Origin: Spirochaetia bacterium
GTDB taxonomy: Bacteria > Spirochaetota > Spirochaetia > Sphaerochaetales > Sphaerochaetaceae
Length of the DNA stretch: 13,952 bases
Assembly (NCBI GenBank): GCA_009929055.1
Contig: SABI01000037.1
Location: 1-13,952 of the forward strand
Direction: 5' to 3'
Shown here: in pieces, positions 1 through 7,278 of the stretch
Layout: every line of letters starts with the position of its first letter
Numbering within the stretch: position 1 is the stretch's first letter
The notes under the pieces: generated by a model
Seen by the model: the letters and a program-made list of their open reading frames with translations, nothing else
Told to the model about the DNA's origin: nothing
The model's database searches: none
Translations under genes and position numbers: made by a program

Positions 1-258
1 GAGCAGCAGTTGGGCCACCGCCAGAGTATCTTTCTGGCAATAAGTGACGATGCGTGGCAAATCCTTGTCTTTCCAGTATGTGTCGCCCACCATGCTGCCG
101 TCCAGATCGTCTTTTGGGCTGGGTATGCCAAAGATGGAGGTAAGCAAATTGAGTGAAGTGTAGTTTTTATAATCCCCAAAACGCCACAAGTCCATTGTGT
201 CGAGATGCTGCACTTCCCACGGTTTTTTGCCATATAGTTTTAGGATTGCAGGCAGCTC
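1..258 (-). CDS. Fragment of a predicted 3'-5' exonuclease (PolB-exonuclease-like, Bacteroidetes type)
   Basis: The minus strand is open from about 258 to base 1 and reads as the interior to C-terminal part of the predicted 3'-5' exonuclease family related to the PolB exonuclease domain (PF10108 type), which I know mainly from Bacteroidetes. Visible family features, in order, are GKKPWEV, DTMDLWRFGDYKNYTSL, IPSPKDDLDGSMVG and YCQKDTLAVAQLLL. YCQKD fits the YxxxD third exonuclease motif of DEDDy nucleases. Both ends are missing: the N-terminal part with the first acidic motif would lie beyond 258, where the sequence turns into another gene, and the C-terminus runs off base 1. Codons are richer in G and C (several CTG, a GCG, GTG, GCC) than in every downstream gene. 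I infer that it comes from another genome joined by assembly. The family call is from memory of conserved motifs. Confidence 0.68.
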
Positions 259-275
259 TATTAGGGGGAGGAAGA
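245..275. other. Probable chimeric junction (exonuclease fragment to FAD dehydrogenase)
   Basis: Minus-strand exonuclease similarity can be followed to about 258 (reading ELPAIL at its start). Plus-strand FAD-dehydrogenase similarity begins at the GGG of GGGRPLMQR, near 264. Two truncated genes therefore meet head-on with no intergenic DNA, and base composition drops from G+C-moderate to AT-rich at the same place. This is best explained as an artificial join; a recombination scar is possible but less likely. The exact breakpoint cannot be fixed within about 15 bases. Confidence 0.62.
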
Positions 276-665
276 CCTCTTATGCAGCGAGTTGGAGACT
301 TTAGACTTGGAACAAGAAGTAAAGAAGATAGTTTTAATAAAGACTACTTTGATTTCACTCCTACCTTAAAAGATTGCTGCCCTAGTGATATCTCCCTTGC
401 GATGCCCTCCAAGATATTGCGAGTTATTTGGAAAGCAATGAAAAACTTAGACACAATAGTCCCTGGAGTTCTTCATCCCTCTACTATCATGTACTACCCA
501 GAGATCAAACTTTATGCAAATAAACCAATTTATCTTGATGATAATTTTAGAGTGACAAAGAATGTCTACTTAGCAGGAGATGGTGCTGGAACTTCTCGAG
601 GGATTACCGCAGCATGGGCAAGTGGAATGAGAAGTGCGAGGGGAATGATTACATCATTGGGCTAA
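258..665 (+). CDS. FAD-dependent dehydrogenase, C-terminal fragment (COG2509-like)
   Basis: About 135 C-terminal residues of an uncharacterised FAD-dependent dehydrogenase survive. Conserved blocks are GGGRPLMQRVGDF at the start, PTLKDCCPSDISLAMP in the middle, then PGVLHPSTIMYYPEIKLYA, and near the end LAGDGAGTSRGITAAWASG. The last is the C-terminal FAD-binding signature (GDGAG...SRGI) of this family. The N-terminal Rossmann GxGxxG domain and catalytic core are missing, because sequence before about 258 belongs to another gene. The frame stays open upstream to an ATG at 153, but those residues match nothing and lie over the exonuclease fragment, so I do not accept that start. The stop at 663-665 lies 17 bases inside the convergent cardiolipin synthase gene. 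The family's substrate is unknown to me. The protein is certainly incomplete here; whether the native gene is intact cannot be seen. Confidence 0.72.
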   Translation, partial: LLGGGRPLMQRVGDFRLGTRSKEDSFNKDYFDFTPTLKDCCPSDISLAMPSKILRVIWKAMKNLDTIVPGVLHPSTIMYYPEIKLYANKPIYLDDNFRVTKNVYLAGDGAGTSRGITAAWASGMRSARGMITSLG

Positions 666-2175
666 AGAGTTTCAGAATATTACGTAAAAACCGAATATGA
701 AATGGAATGCTCTGCTCATACATAAGGGTAATTTCTTTACATAGATCGAGTGTTTTTACAATATCGTTTCTCACATCATGAATTGCACTACTATGATACA
801 TTGCAACACCACACTCAAAGTGGAGATAGAAACTCCTATAATCCATATTTGTTGTCCCAACGATGGCTACCCGATCGTCACACACAAACATCTTAGAGTG
901 GATGAATCCTGGAGTATATTCATAAATCTTCACTCCACTACGTAAAAGCTGTTTGTAGTGAGATCTAGAAACACTATGAACATACCATTTATCTGGAATA
1001 GATGGGGTAATAATTCTCACATCTACCCCACTCTCTGCTGCAATCGTGAGAGCTGTACTCATCTGCACATCAAGAATGAGGTAAGGAGTTGTAATCCACA
1101 CATACCTTGATGCATGGTTAATAATCTGGATATATGCGTTTTCTGAAATATTATAATTATCGAGGGGAGAGTCGCCAAAAGGTTGAACATACCCATCATT
1201 CTTTTGTGTGGTTTTTGGAATAAATTGGGTAATGTCGACACTTGTTTTAGAAGCAAAACACCATTGTTGAAAAAACATTTCGCTCATTGAATAGACTCCA
1301 TTTCCTTCTAACTTTACTGCTGTATCTTTCCAATGGCCGAACCGAATCTTTCGGTTCATATATTCATCTGCTAAATTTAACCCCCCAGTAAATCCAACAT
1401 CTCCGTCTATTACAATGATTTTTCGGTGATCACGATAATTTAATCTTGGATTAAGGTGGGCCCTTAACTTATTGAAGACTACTGCTTTTATCCCCAAGGA
1501 GAGTAAATAGCTATCATAATGTTTTGGAATATTCTGAATAGTTCCAAGGTCATCATAGAGAAGATAGATATCGACCCCTTCTTTTAACTTTTCTTTTAAA
1601 AGGGTAAGAATACTCTCCCACATATAGCCCATATCTATGATAAATGTTTCAATTAAGATAAATCTCTTGGCTTTTTTTATCTCTTGGACGATATGGGTAA
1701 AAGCTTCTGCTCCACTAGGAAGATAGGTAACTTGAGTTCCATCAAAAACAATTGACCTCGTGAGACGAGTAATATAATCACTTTGCCTTTTATACATGGG
1801 AGAAACATCATTCATTTCAATAGGAGAAAAAAATAAATAAGGTTTCCCTTCATTAATAAGATACTGGTTATATTCATTGACCTGGCGCTCTATTGCTTTA
1901 TTGTTTCGTTTATTTCCAAAAATGAGATAGAAAGGGACTCCAAAGACAGGAGCCGCTAGGATAATAATTACCCAACTCATTTTAAACGCAGGATATTCTT
2001 CTCGAGAGAGAACATAGAATGCTGCAACAAAGCCAAGAATGTAAATCATGGAGAGGTAGAGACTACTACGCTCCATTAGATTTAAAATAATAATAAAGAG
2101 AAAAGCTATCTGTAGAAACATAAGAATTATGAAGGTAAGAAACCTTCCACTTAAGATTTTAAGTAGACCTTTCAT
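649..2175 (-). CDS. cls: Cardiolipin synthase (phospholipase D family)
   Basis: This 508-residue protein has the full architecture of bacterial cardiolipin synthase, the membrane enzyme that makes cardiolipin by phosphatidyl transfer to phosphatidylglycerol. Three hydrophobic segments lie at about residues 12-32, 40-56 and 67-86, and the last ends in FGVPFYLIFGNKR, typical of the PLDc_N region. Two PLD HKD motifs follow: H250-x-K252 with D257 and the GGLN tail, and H426-x-K428 with D433 and GTTNMD. Both catalytic motifs are intact and the length is normal. The ATG has an AAGGAG ribosome site four bases upstream that overlaps the stop of the preceding TPR gene, so the two are likely translated from one mRNA. 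The last 17 bases overlap the convergent FAD gene, and no terminator is visible there. Regulation is unknown. PLD-family paralogues with other transfer specificity are the main alternative. Confidence 0.92.
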   Translation of the reverse strand: MKGLLKILSGRFLTFIILMFLQIAFLFIIILNLMERSSLYLSMIYILGFVAAFYVLSREEYPAFKMSWVIIILAAPVFGVPFYLIFGNKRNNKAIERQVNEYNQYLINEGKPYLFFSPIEMNDVSPMYKRQSDYITRLTRSIVFDGTQVTYLPSGAEAFTHIVQEIKKAKRFILIETFIIDMGYMWESILTLLKEKLKEGVDIYLLYDDLGTIQNIPKHYDSYLLSLGIKAVVFNKLRAHLNPRLNYRDHRKIIVIDGDVGFTGGLNLADEYMNRKIRFGHWKDTAVKLEGNGVYSMSEMFFQQWCFASKTSVDITQFIPKTTQKNDGYVQPFGDSPLDNYNISENAYIQIINHASRYVWITTPYLILDVQMSTALTIAAESGVDVRIITPSIPDKWYVHSVSRSHYKQLLRSGVKIYEYTPGFIHSKMFVCDDRVAIVGTTNMDYRSFYLHFECGVAMYHSSAIHDVRNDIVKTLDLCKEITLMYEQSIPFHIRFLRNILKLFSPMM

Positions 2176-2183
2176 ATTACTCC

Positions 2184-3272
2184 TTATGATTTTTTCTCAC
2201 TACCCTCTTCGTCCTGCTCATCATAAAGTTCACTTTCTAATGGTGAAAAATCATCTGGATCGATATATACCTCATCATCTTCTTCATCACGATAATCTAA
2301 ATCATCAAGTTCAATATTAGGCTCTAATTCATCATCGTCTGAAATGCTTGTGTCAATGTCATCATCATCAAAAAGGTCGGCATCATAGAGAGATGATTCT
2401 AAATCAGCCTCTATAGGATCTTTTTCATCGATATCGACATTCTCTAAATCTCGAACCTCTCCTAAAAGGCGCTCAATTTCACTCTTTGTAATTGTTGATG
2501 TTTGATAAAAAGGAAAAGTAAGGGCTTTCTCAAAATAGGTAGCAGCTTTGCTGTACTTCCCAAGGGCCATCTTTACTTCCCCTGCATGAACGTATGCTTC
2601 AGGGAAAGTTGGATTACTCTCTTTAAGGAATTCATTATACAAAACATCAGCTTCTAATAATGCTCCTGTAATAAATAAGAGATGACCTCTATTATCTATC
2701 ATCCCACCAACTTCTTTTACTGCAGCCCTCGTTTCATCAATAAAGGTTTGTGCTTCATCGAGTCGTTCGCTTTCAATGAGGTAGGTACCAAGATTAATAG
2801 CAAGGTTTACATCAATATAGCCACTATCTCTAACTTTAATAAGGTTATCTATTGCCTCTTCTTGCTTCCCCAAAATCCAAAGGGCCATAGATCTACTCAC
2901 CTTTGTACTATTGGCTACTTCTTTATATTTACTCTGATTTTTTTCTGCTTTTCTAAGAATCATATCATAGATTTCTAAGGCAGTATTCACATCTCCTCTT
3001 TGTACAAAAAGGTTTCCTAACATGAGGACATAGTTTGGTGCAAGCCCTGCTTTCCACCCTCTGTTATATAACTGCCATGCTCGCTTTTCATTATTCTCCC
3101 CTTTTCGATTGAGAAAGAAAGAACCAAGGGCAACTAAAAGATATCCTCTTTTAAGGAAAATAAAGGCTAACACTACAAAGAGAACAAGCACTTGTTTAGA
3201 TGACTGAGCTACAGGAAGCAGCACTATGATGATGATGGCAGCTAAAACCACCAGCAAGGTGGGATTTTTCAT
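2184..3272 (-). CDS. Membrane-anchored TPR protein with a long acidic tail
   Basis: This is a 362-residue protein of unknown function. Two hydrophobic segments (about residues 4-20 and 27-54) anchor the N-terminus. Residues about 62-255 form helical repeats of tetratricopeptide type, recognisable from ALEIYDMIL, EEAIDNLIKV, DEAQTFIDE and YSKAATYFEKAL with their A/Y/G spacing. Residues about 271-358 form an extremely acidic, probably disordered tail rich in runs of D and E, including four consecutive D near residue 302. TPR domains usually dock partner proteins, and an acidic tail could bind basic proteins, cations or lipid head groups; both roles are inference. The gene starts at an ATG with a modest AAGGGG site six bases upstream and is followed after eight bases by the cardiolipin synthase gene, suggesting an envelope-related unit. 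It diverges from queH. I do not recognise a named family. Confidence 0.8.
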   Translation of the reverse strand: MKNPTLLVVLAAIIIIVLLPVAQSSKQVLVLFVVLAFIFLKRGYLLVALGSFFLNRKGENNEKRAWQLYNRGWKAGLAPNYVLMLGNLFVQRGDVNTALEIYDMILRKAEKNQSKYKEVANSTKVSRSMALWILGKQEEAIDNLIKVRDSGYIDVNLAINLGTYLIESERLDEAQTFIDETRAAVKEVGGMIDNRGHLLFITGALLEADVLYNEFLKESNPTFPEAYVHAGEVKMALGKYSKAATYFEKALTFPFYQTSTITKSEIERLLGEVRDLENVDIDEKDPIEADLESSLYDADLFDDDDIDTSISDDDELEPNIELDDLDYRDEEDDEVYIDPDDFSPLESELYDEQDEEGSEKKS

Positions 3273-3292
3273 GAAAGGCCCCTTACAACATT

Positions 3293-3308
3293 ATGATATC
3301 CCTATCAT
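3293..3308. promoter_or_regulatory. Inverted repeat in the TPR/queH divergent gap (possible operator)
   Basis: ATGATA-TCCC-TATCAT forms perfect six-base arms around a four-base spacer in the 91-base divergent gap between the TPR gene and queH. It lies 20 bases upstream of the TPR start codon and upstream of the queH promoter candidate. The size suits a dimeric repressor, but no regulator gene is nearby and such arms arise easily by chance in AT-rich DNA. Confidence 0.25.
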
Positions 3309-3326
3309 GCCATATTTTTTTGCACA

Positions 3327-3355
3327 TTGCCATACACTCTTGTTTTTTATATGAT
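3327..3355 (+). promoter_or_regulatory. Sigma-70-type promoter of queH, apparently leaderless
   Basis: TTGCCA at 3327-3332 and TATGAT at 3350-3355 are separated by 17 bases, close to the sigma-70 consensus. Transcription would begin near 3361-3363, immediately before the ATG at 3364. No Shine-Dalgarno sequence precedes that ATG. The transcript would therefore be leaderless or nearly so. Confidence 0.5.
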
Positions 3356-3363
3356 AAGTATCT

Positions 3364-3924
3364 ATGAAAAACGAGTTGAAAGTACCACTACATACCAACC
3401 TTTTACTCCATTGCTGCTGTGGACCTTGTTCCACGAGTAGTATTGAACGACTAAATGAAATTGGCTATGAAGTCCATATGTTTTATTCTAACAGCAATAT
3501 CTATCCAAAAGAAGAGTGGGAAAAAAGGTACGAAGAATTAGAAAAGGTGAGCTCTTTCTATTCACTACCTATCTCAAAGAGAGAATATAACCACGATCAA
3601 TGGTTAGAAAAGATAAAGGGACATGAAGAAGATAGAGAAGGACAAGGTCGCTGTGCCATTTGTTTTGAATATAATTTAAATATTGCAGCAACAGAGGCAA
3701 GGATAAGAGGTTTTTCCTATTTCACCACAACTTTAAGTGTCTCCCCCCATAAAAGATCAATGACCATATTCTCTATTGGGGAAAAAAGTGAAGGATTTAT
3801 CCCAATTGACTTTAAAAAGAAGGGGGGCTTTGGACGAAGTATAGAGCTCTCTAAGATGCTTGATTTATATAGGCAAGATTATTGTGGATGTGAATTCTCT
3901 ATACCTAATTCATCACAAAAGTAA
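3364..3924 (+). CDS. queH: Epoxyqueuosine reductase QueH (DUF208 family)
   Basis: This 186-residue protein matches QueH, which reduces epoxyqueuosine to queuosine at the wobble position of GUN-decoding tRNAs, the last step of queuosine synthesis. Family marks are the N-terminal LLLHCCCGPCS with C18, C19 and C22, the pair RCAIC (C97, C100), the block TTTLSVSPHK, and the C-terminal DYCGCEFS (C174, C176). These cysteines hold the iron-sulfur cluster and a further metal in characterised QueH. Length is typical of the short single-domain form. The ATG at 3364 is the only reasonable start but leaves about 12 residues more than usual before the LLLH block and lacks a ribosome site, consistent with a leaderless message. 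The 3' end overlaps the convergent ZIP gene by 12 bases. No other queuosine gene is in the window. Confidence 0.9.
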   Translation: MKNELKVPLHTNLLLHCCCGPCSTSSIERLNEIGYEVHMFYSNSNIYPKEEWEKRYEELEKVSSFYSLPISKREYNHDQWLEKIKGHEEDREGQGRCAICFEYNLNIAATEARIRGFSYFTTTLSVSPHKRSMTIFSIGEKSEGFIPIDFKKKGGFGRSIELSKMLDLYRQDYCGCEFSIPNSSQK

Positions 3925-4725
3925 CAAACTTACTGCCATAACAAACATCCCACCAATTACTCCATATATTGCCAAGTGGTGCTCTCCATACCTCTCTGCT
4001 GTTGGAAGAAGTTCATCAAATGAGATATAGACCATAATTCCTGCCGTCGCCGCAAGGACGATTCCTACCATAAAATTAGTATTAGTGACACTAAACAAGA
4101 CAAGTCCCAATAGAGCCCCTAGCATTTCAGACAATCCAGATAATGTAGCTATAAGGAGGGACTTTCTCCTCTTACCAGTTGCAAAATAGATAGGAACCGC
4201 AACTGCAATCCCCTCAGGGATATTATGTATTGCTATTGCTATGGCAATACTCACCCCAATTTGAGGATTTGCCATATACGAAGAGAAGGTGGCAAGACCT
4301 TCTGGAATATTATGAATAGCAATCGCTATTGCACTAAAGAGACCAGTTCTCATTAAGTGATGGTCTATCTTATCATCATAGGTATGGTCCACCATCTTTA
4401 AGACAGAAGGTATTTCATGTGGATTGTCTCGGCTAGGGACAAATCGGTCAATTAGCCCAATGATAACAATACCAACAAAGAAAGAGATAAGGGCAATAAC
4501 TTGTGCTGAAGATTCACTGTGACTAATTTCTAAGAACTCAATTGATTCAGGAAGGATTTCTACAAAAGAAAGATATACCATTACCCCTGCAGAAAAGCCA
4601 AGGGAGGTACAGAGAAATCGGGAGCTGCTTCTTTTTTGAAACATGCTCAATAATCCCCCGATGCCTGTTGAGAGTCCTGCAAAAAGGGTGAGAGCGAGGG
4701 CAATAATTACACTATTAATATTCAT
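3913..4725 (-). CDS. zupT: ZIP-family divalent metal transporter (ZupT-like)
   Basis: This 270-residue, highly hydrophobic protein matches the ZIP family, which imports zinc and related divalent metals across the inner membrane. Two HNIPEG motifs, at H138-G143 and H167-G172, sit in neighbouring membrane helices (SAIAIAIHNIPEGLA and AIAIAIHNIPEGIA) and supply the binuclear metal site. About eight helices can be drawn, with a hydrophilic loop at roughly residues 95-125 that contains several His and Asp (MVDHTYDDKIDHHL), as is usual for a ZIP metal-sensing loop. Length matches bacterial ZupT. The start ATG has no Shine-Dalgarno site, but a promoter-like element ends about nine bases upstream, so the mRNA may be leaderless. 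The 3' end is convergent with queH. Metal specificity (Zn, Fe, Mn, Co) cannot be read from the sequence, and I see no clear Zur or Fur box. Confidence 0.9.
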   Translation of the reverse strand: MNINSVIIALALTLFAGLSTGIGGLLSMFQKRSSSRFLCTSLGFSAGVMVYLSFVEILPESIEFLEISHSESSAQVIALISFFVGIVIIGLIDRFVPSRDNPHEIPSVLKMVDHTYDDKIDHHLMRTGLFSAIAIAIHNIPEGLATFSSYMANPQIGVSIAIAIAIHNIPEGIAVAVPIYFATGKRRKSLLIATLSGLSEMLGALLGLVLFSVTNTNFMVGIVLAATAGIMVYISFDELLPTAERYGEHHLAIYGVIGGMFVMAVSLLLL

Positions 4726-4734
4726 ACGGGTTTT

Positions 4735-4763
4735 AAGATATAGGGTGACTATTTTTATGTCAA
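4735..4763 (-). promoter_or_regulatory. Sigma-70-type promoter of the ZIP gene, apparently leaderless
   Basis: On the minus strand TTGACA (4763-4758) and TATCTT (4740-4735) are spaced by 17 bases. The -35 box is a perfect consensus and the -10 box matches at four of six. The predicted start lies about 2-4 bases before the ATG at 4725, with no ribosome site, as at queH. It fills most of the 64-base gap after the DUF1893 gene and would make the ZIP gene its own unit. Confidence 0.48.
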
Positions 4764-4789
4764 TGAGAGATAAAACTAATTATATCTTT

Positions 4790-5215
4790 TTAATTTGATT
4801 TAATTCTTCTTTTATCAATCACATCATAGATATAATCAATATCATCAATATCTTCAAACATCTTCTCTGTTTGACAAAGAATGCTATCAACTAACACATC
4901 ATAGCTAAATGTTACCCCTAGTCTATCATACAAGGAAGTAGCAAGAGAGCTCATCGTGTGAGCTTTCACATAACGAAACCCTAATCGGTAGGTAAGAGCT
5001 GCAGCAGCCCTTCCTGCAATTCGGTCATGGAGAAAGTAACTCTTCGGCTCTATATTCTGTTTGATTAGAAATTGTTCTAATTCAAAAAGAGGATAAAGCC
5101 ACTTTCCTGTAGTTTCAAAGATAACAAATCCTTCAATATCGACCATCTGAAGGGAAACCAGGGGGGGCAATTCTCTTTTTGCTAAGAGTGAGTAGGTGCT
5201 ATCATCTATTTCCAT
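4790..5215 (-). CDS. DUF1893 (TM1506-like) protein of unknown function
   Basis: This 141-residue protein resembles the DUF1893 family, whose structural member TM1506 from Thermotoga has a cytidine-deaminase-like fold with no proven activity. Matching features are VIFETTGKWLYPLFEL at residues about 31-46, the DRIAGRAAAALTYRLGFRYVKAHTMS block at about 64-90, the YDRLGVTFSYDVLV block at about 95-108, and CQTEKMFEDI, which stands where the family has C-P-M-E-K. The gene overlaps the end of the patatin gene by ten bases and has GGAG about seven bases before its ATG, so it is probably coupled to it and is the last gene of the arginine run. A run of seven C (seven G on the plus strand, 5161-5167) near codons 16-19 is unusual in this AT-rich DNA. 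Function is unknown; a small-molecule sensing or nucleotide-binding role would be a guess. Confidence 0.75.
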   Translation of the reverse strand: MEIDDSTYSLLAKRELPPLVSLQMVDIEGFVIFETTGKWLYPLFELEQFLIKQNIEPKSYFLHDRIAGRAAAALTYRLGFRYVKAHTMSSLATSLYDRLGVTFSYDVLVDSILCQTEKMFEDIDDIDYIYDVIDKRRIKSN

Positions 5216-7227
5216 GTAGTTACTCCAAAGTTAAAGCCAAAGGTTAATCTCTCTCCTAGAGTGTCATATCCAAGGTAGATAGAGGTGGGCAGCTCTTTTA
5301 TACCAAGAAGTGAAATTGAAGTTTCCACCTCTACCCCATAAAGGAGATAAGGGGTAAATTTATTCTTCTCATACCAAAGAGTGTGTAAAAAGAGCCCTAC
5401 AGAAGTCTCTTTGAGTAATAATACCTCTGAAAAAGAGGGACTAAACTTTGAAGGTCTCCAGTCTAATTGAATCATACTTGTTATAAGGTAATTAGCATTA
5501 TTAAAAGGGCCTGTCCTCCCTTGCTGAGTGAGAGTTGAAGAGACTGAATTATAATTATCTGACCAGTAGAAAGGGACGTCTCCTAATCCATCAAGGGCAT
5601 ACCTTCCATGATAGCCAGCGGTAACAACAAAACTTTTCCCAAGAAATGTTTGCCCTGATAGTGCTGTGTTGATAAAATGGCGATCAAAGGAGCCCCCTAA
5701 TTGATACGAAAGTCTTGAATTTACTTTTAAAGGAAGTTCACTCAATCCTCTGTACCACAAAGAGAGTCCTATATCGACAAGTCTTTCTTTAGGGACAAAC
5801 GCTATGTCTGTAAGTTGTTCAAACCGAGCAGATTGTTCAAAAAGGAACGCTCGAGAAGAAAATTGTTCTCTTATCTTTATTTCACCCCTTTGGTAACTTG
5901 TAGCATTCCACATATTATCTAATGAGAGGCTATACTCCCCTTCAACCGCTATAAATGGGAACGGGGTAAAAGAAGCATCGAGTATAATATTGGTAAATGA
6001 AGAGGTGAGGTCGCGATTACTCCAAGCAACTCCTGCAAGAAGGCTTGTCTCAAAAAAGGGAATATTTAATCGATAACGAAGCCCTAAGATGCTCTCATCA
6101 ACTAATAAGTTTTTTTGATCTTTTTGTTGGGCATAGTTTTTAAACCCTACAAAGACTTGTTGAGTAAAAGCTTTGGTTACAACATCGTTAAAAAGATAAT
6201 AGTTGTTAAGAATTGAAGTATGTAGGGTCTGAAAATATTGAGTATCTTTGACATCTCTTTCTTCCTTTATTGCAGGAACAAAAGCTTTCAATTTATCAGA
6301 TTGCTCTTTTGCTGATTCATACCCTTTGATGAGCAACTCTTCAACTTTATCAAAAGCCATAAAAGAGAAATCCTCTACATCACATCTAATCCATACTGCT
6401 TCAGGATGTTCATCTATAGAAGTAGCTCCAGCTCTTCTTTTTCCAATATCGAGGGCTATATTAAGGACGGAGAGGGCATCTTTTAAATTTATCGCTTTTC
6501 CTTCATAGAAGGTTGATGAAATGATTACAGAAGAGCCATACTCAAAGGCAATATCTACAGGAGCAAGATTAATAACTCCCCCATCAATAAGCATATGACC
6601 TCTAAACTTTACGGGAGGGAAGTAGACTGGAAGGGCAAAAGAGGCCCCAATCACTCTCTCTAACTCCCCTTCCATCAACTGTACTTGTCGCTTAGTTGCT
6701 ATGTCTTCAGTAATTACCATAATGGGAATATCGAGGTCTTCTAGTTGCTTCCCTCCTTCAATGTAGGAAGCAATAAAAGCAACAAAGGCTGCATTATTGA
6801 GGATTCCACCAGCCACAGGTAGGGTGATATCAAAAAGGCTAGAGACATCAAGATTGGTACTTATTTCAAATAATTGGTCACTATTTAACCCTGCAGCATA
6901 GAGAATGCCTACAATGGAGCCCATTGAATTACTAATGATATAGTCAGGGGTAATATTAAGTTCTTCAAGATATTTTATTACCCCAATGTGGGCAAAGGCC
7001 CTAGCTGAGCCACCAGAAAGAAGGAGCCCTATTGGTTCTCTCTCTCCCTTCGTCCTCTCTTCTATTCGTTTAATAAAATCCTCTTCTCCATATTGAATGG
7101 GGACAAAAGAACTCATAAGAGAATTTGAATTATTTAAGATAAGTGCATCTTCAGATGTACCACTAATAAGGGGTAAAAGCGAAAATAAGAATGTTATACA
7201 GAACAGGGTTAGTTTTTTGCCTTTCAC
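5206..7227 (-). CDS. Patatin-like phospholipase with C-terminal outer-membrane barrel (RssA/PlpD type)
   Basis: I place the start at the GTG at 7227, because GAGGAG lies six bases upstream and the product then begins MKGKKLTLFCITFLFSLLPLIS, a clear export signal. The frame also opens at a TTG at 7278, which I reject. The 673-residue protein has a patatin domain (about residues 65-320): oxyanion loop LLLSGGSARAFAHIG at about 69-83, nucleophile S101 in SNSMGS, and the aspartate of the dyad in DGG (D215). The last 320 residues alternate polar and aromatic/hydrophobic residues in many short strands and end in GFNFGVTTWK, as in the barrel of outer-membrane patatins (PlpD-like, type Vd). Two motif changes are odd: the usual GxSxG begins with S, and the loop reads GGSARA instead of GGGxRG. 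The gene follows argD by 51 bases and overlaps the DUF1893 gene by ten. Lipase or phospholipase activity is likely; the substrate is unknown. Confidence 0.82.
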   Translation of the reverse strand: MKGKKLTLFCITFLFSLLPLISGTSEDALILNNSNSLMSSFVPIQYGEEDFIKRIEERTKGEREPIGLLLSGGSARAFAHIGVIKYLEELNITPDYIISNSMGSIVGILYAAGLNSDQLFEISTNLDVSSLFDITLPVAGGILNNAAFVAFIASYIEGGKQLEDLDIPIMVITEDIATKRQVQLMEGELERVIGASFALPVYFPPVKFRGHMLIDGGVINLAPVDIAFEYGSSVIISSTFYEGKAINLKDALSVLNIALDIGKRRAGATSIDEHPEAVWIRCDVEDFSFMAFDKVEELLIKGYESAKEQSDKLKAFVPAIKEERDVKDTQYFQTLHTSILNNYYLFNDVVTKAFTQQVFVGFKNYAQQKDQKNLLVDESILGLRYRLNIPFFETSLLAGVAWSNRDLTSSFTNIILDASFTPFPFIAVEGEYSLSLDNMWNATSYQRGEIKIREQFSSRAFLFEQSARFEQLTDIAFVPKERLVDIGLSLWYRGLSELPLKVNSRLSYQLGGSFDRHFINTALSGQTFLGKSFVVTAGYHGRYALDGLGDVPFYWSDNYNSVSSTLTQQGRTGPFNNANYLITSMIQLDWRPSKFSPSFSEVLLLKETSVGLFLHTLWYEKNKFTPYLLYGVEVETSISLLGIKELPTSIYLGYDTLGERLTFGFNFGVTTWK

Positions 7228-7278
7228 AATGTACTCCTCTCTGATGAGAATACTACTTGTTTTTTCATTTCCTGACAA

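Noticed and set aside
153..257. Upstream extension of the FAD dehydrogenase frame to an ATG at 153
   Set aside because: These 35 residues show no family features and lie antisense to a well-matched exonuclease fragment; they are read-through of an open frame across the junction.
640..680. Terminator between the convergent FAD and cls genes
   Set aside because: The genes overlap by 17 bases and I see no GC-rich hairpin followed by a T run on either strand; the same holds at the queH/ZIP overlap (3913-3924).
7228..7278. TTG start that would add 17 residues to the patatin protein
   Set aside because: It abuts the argD stop, has no ribosome site, and would put a charged stretch before the signal peptide. 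The GTG at 7227 has GAGGAG at good spacing and yields a clean signal sequence.
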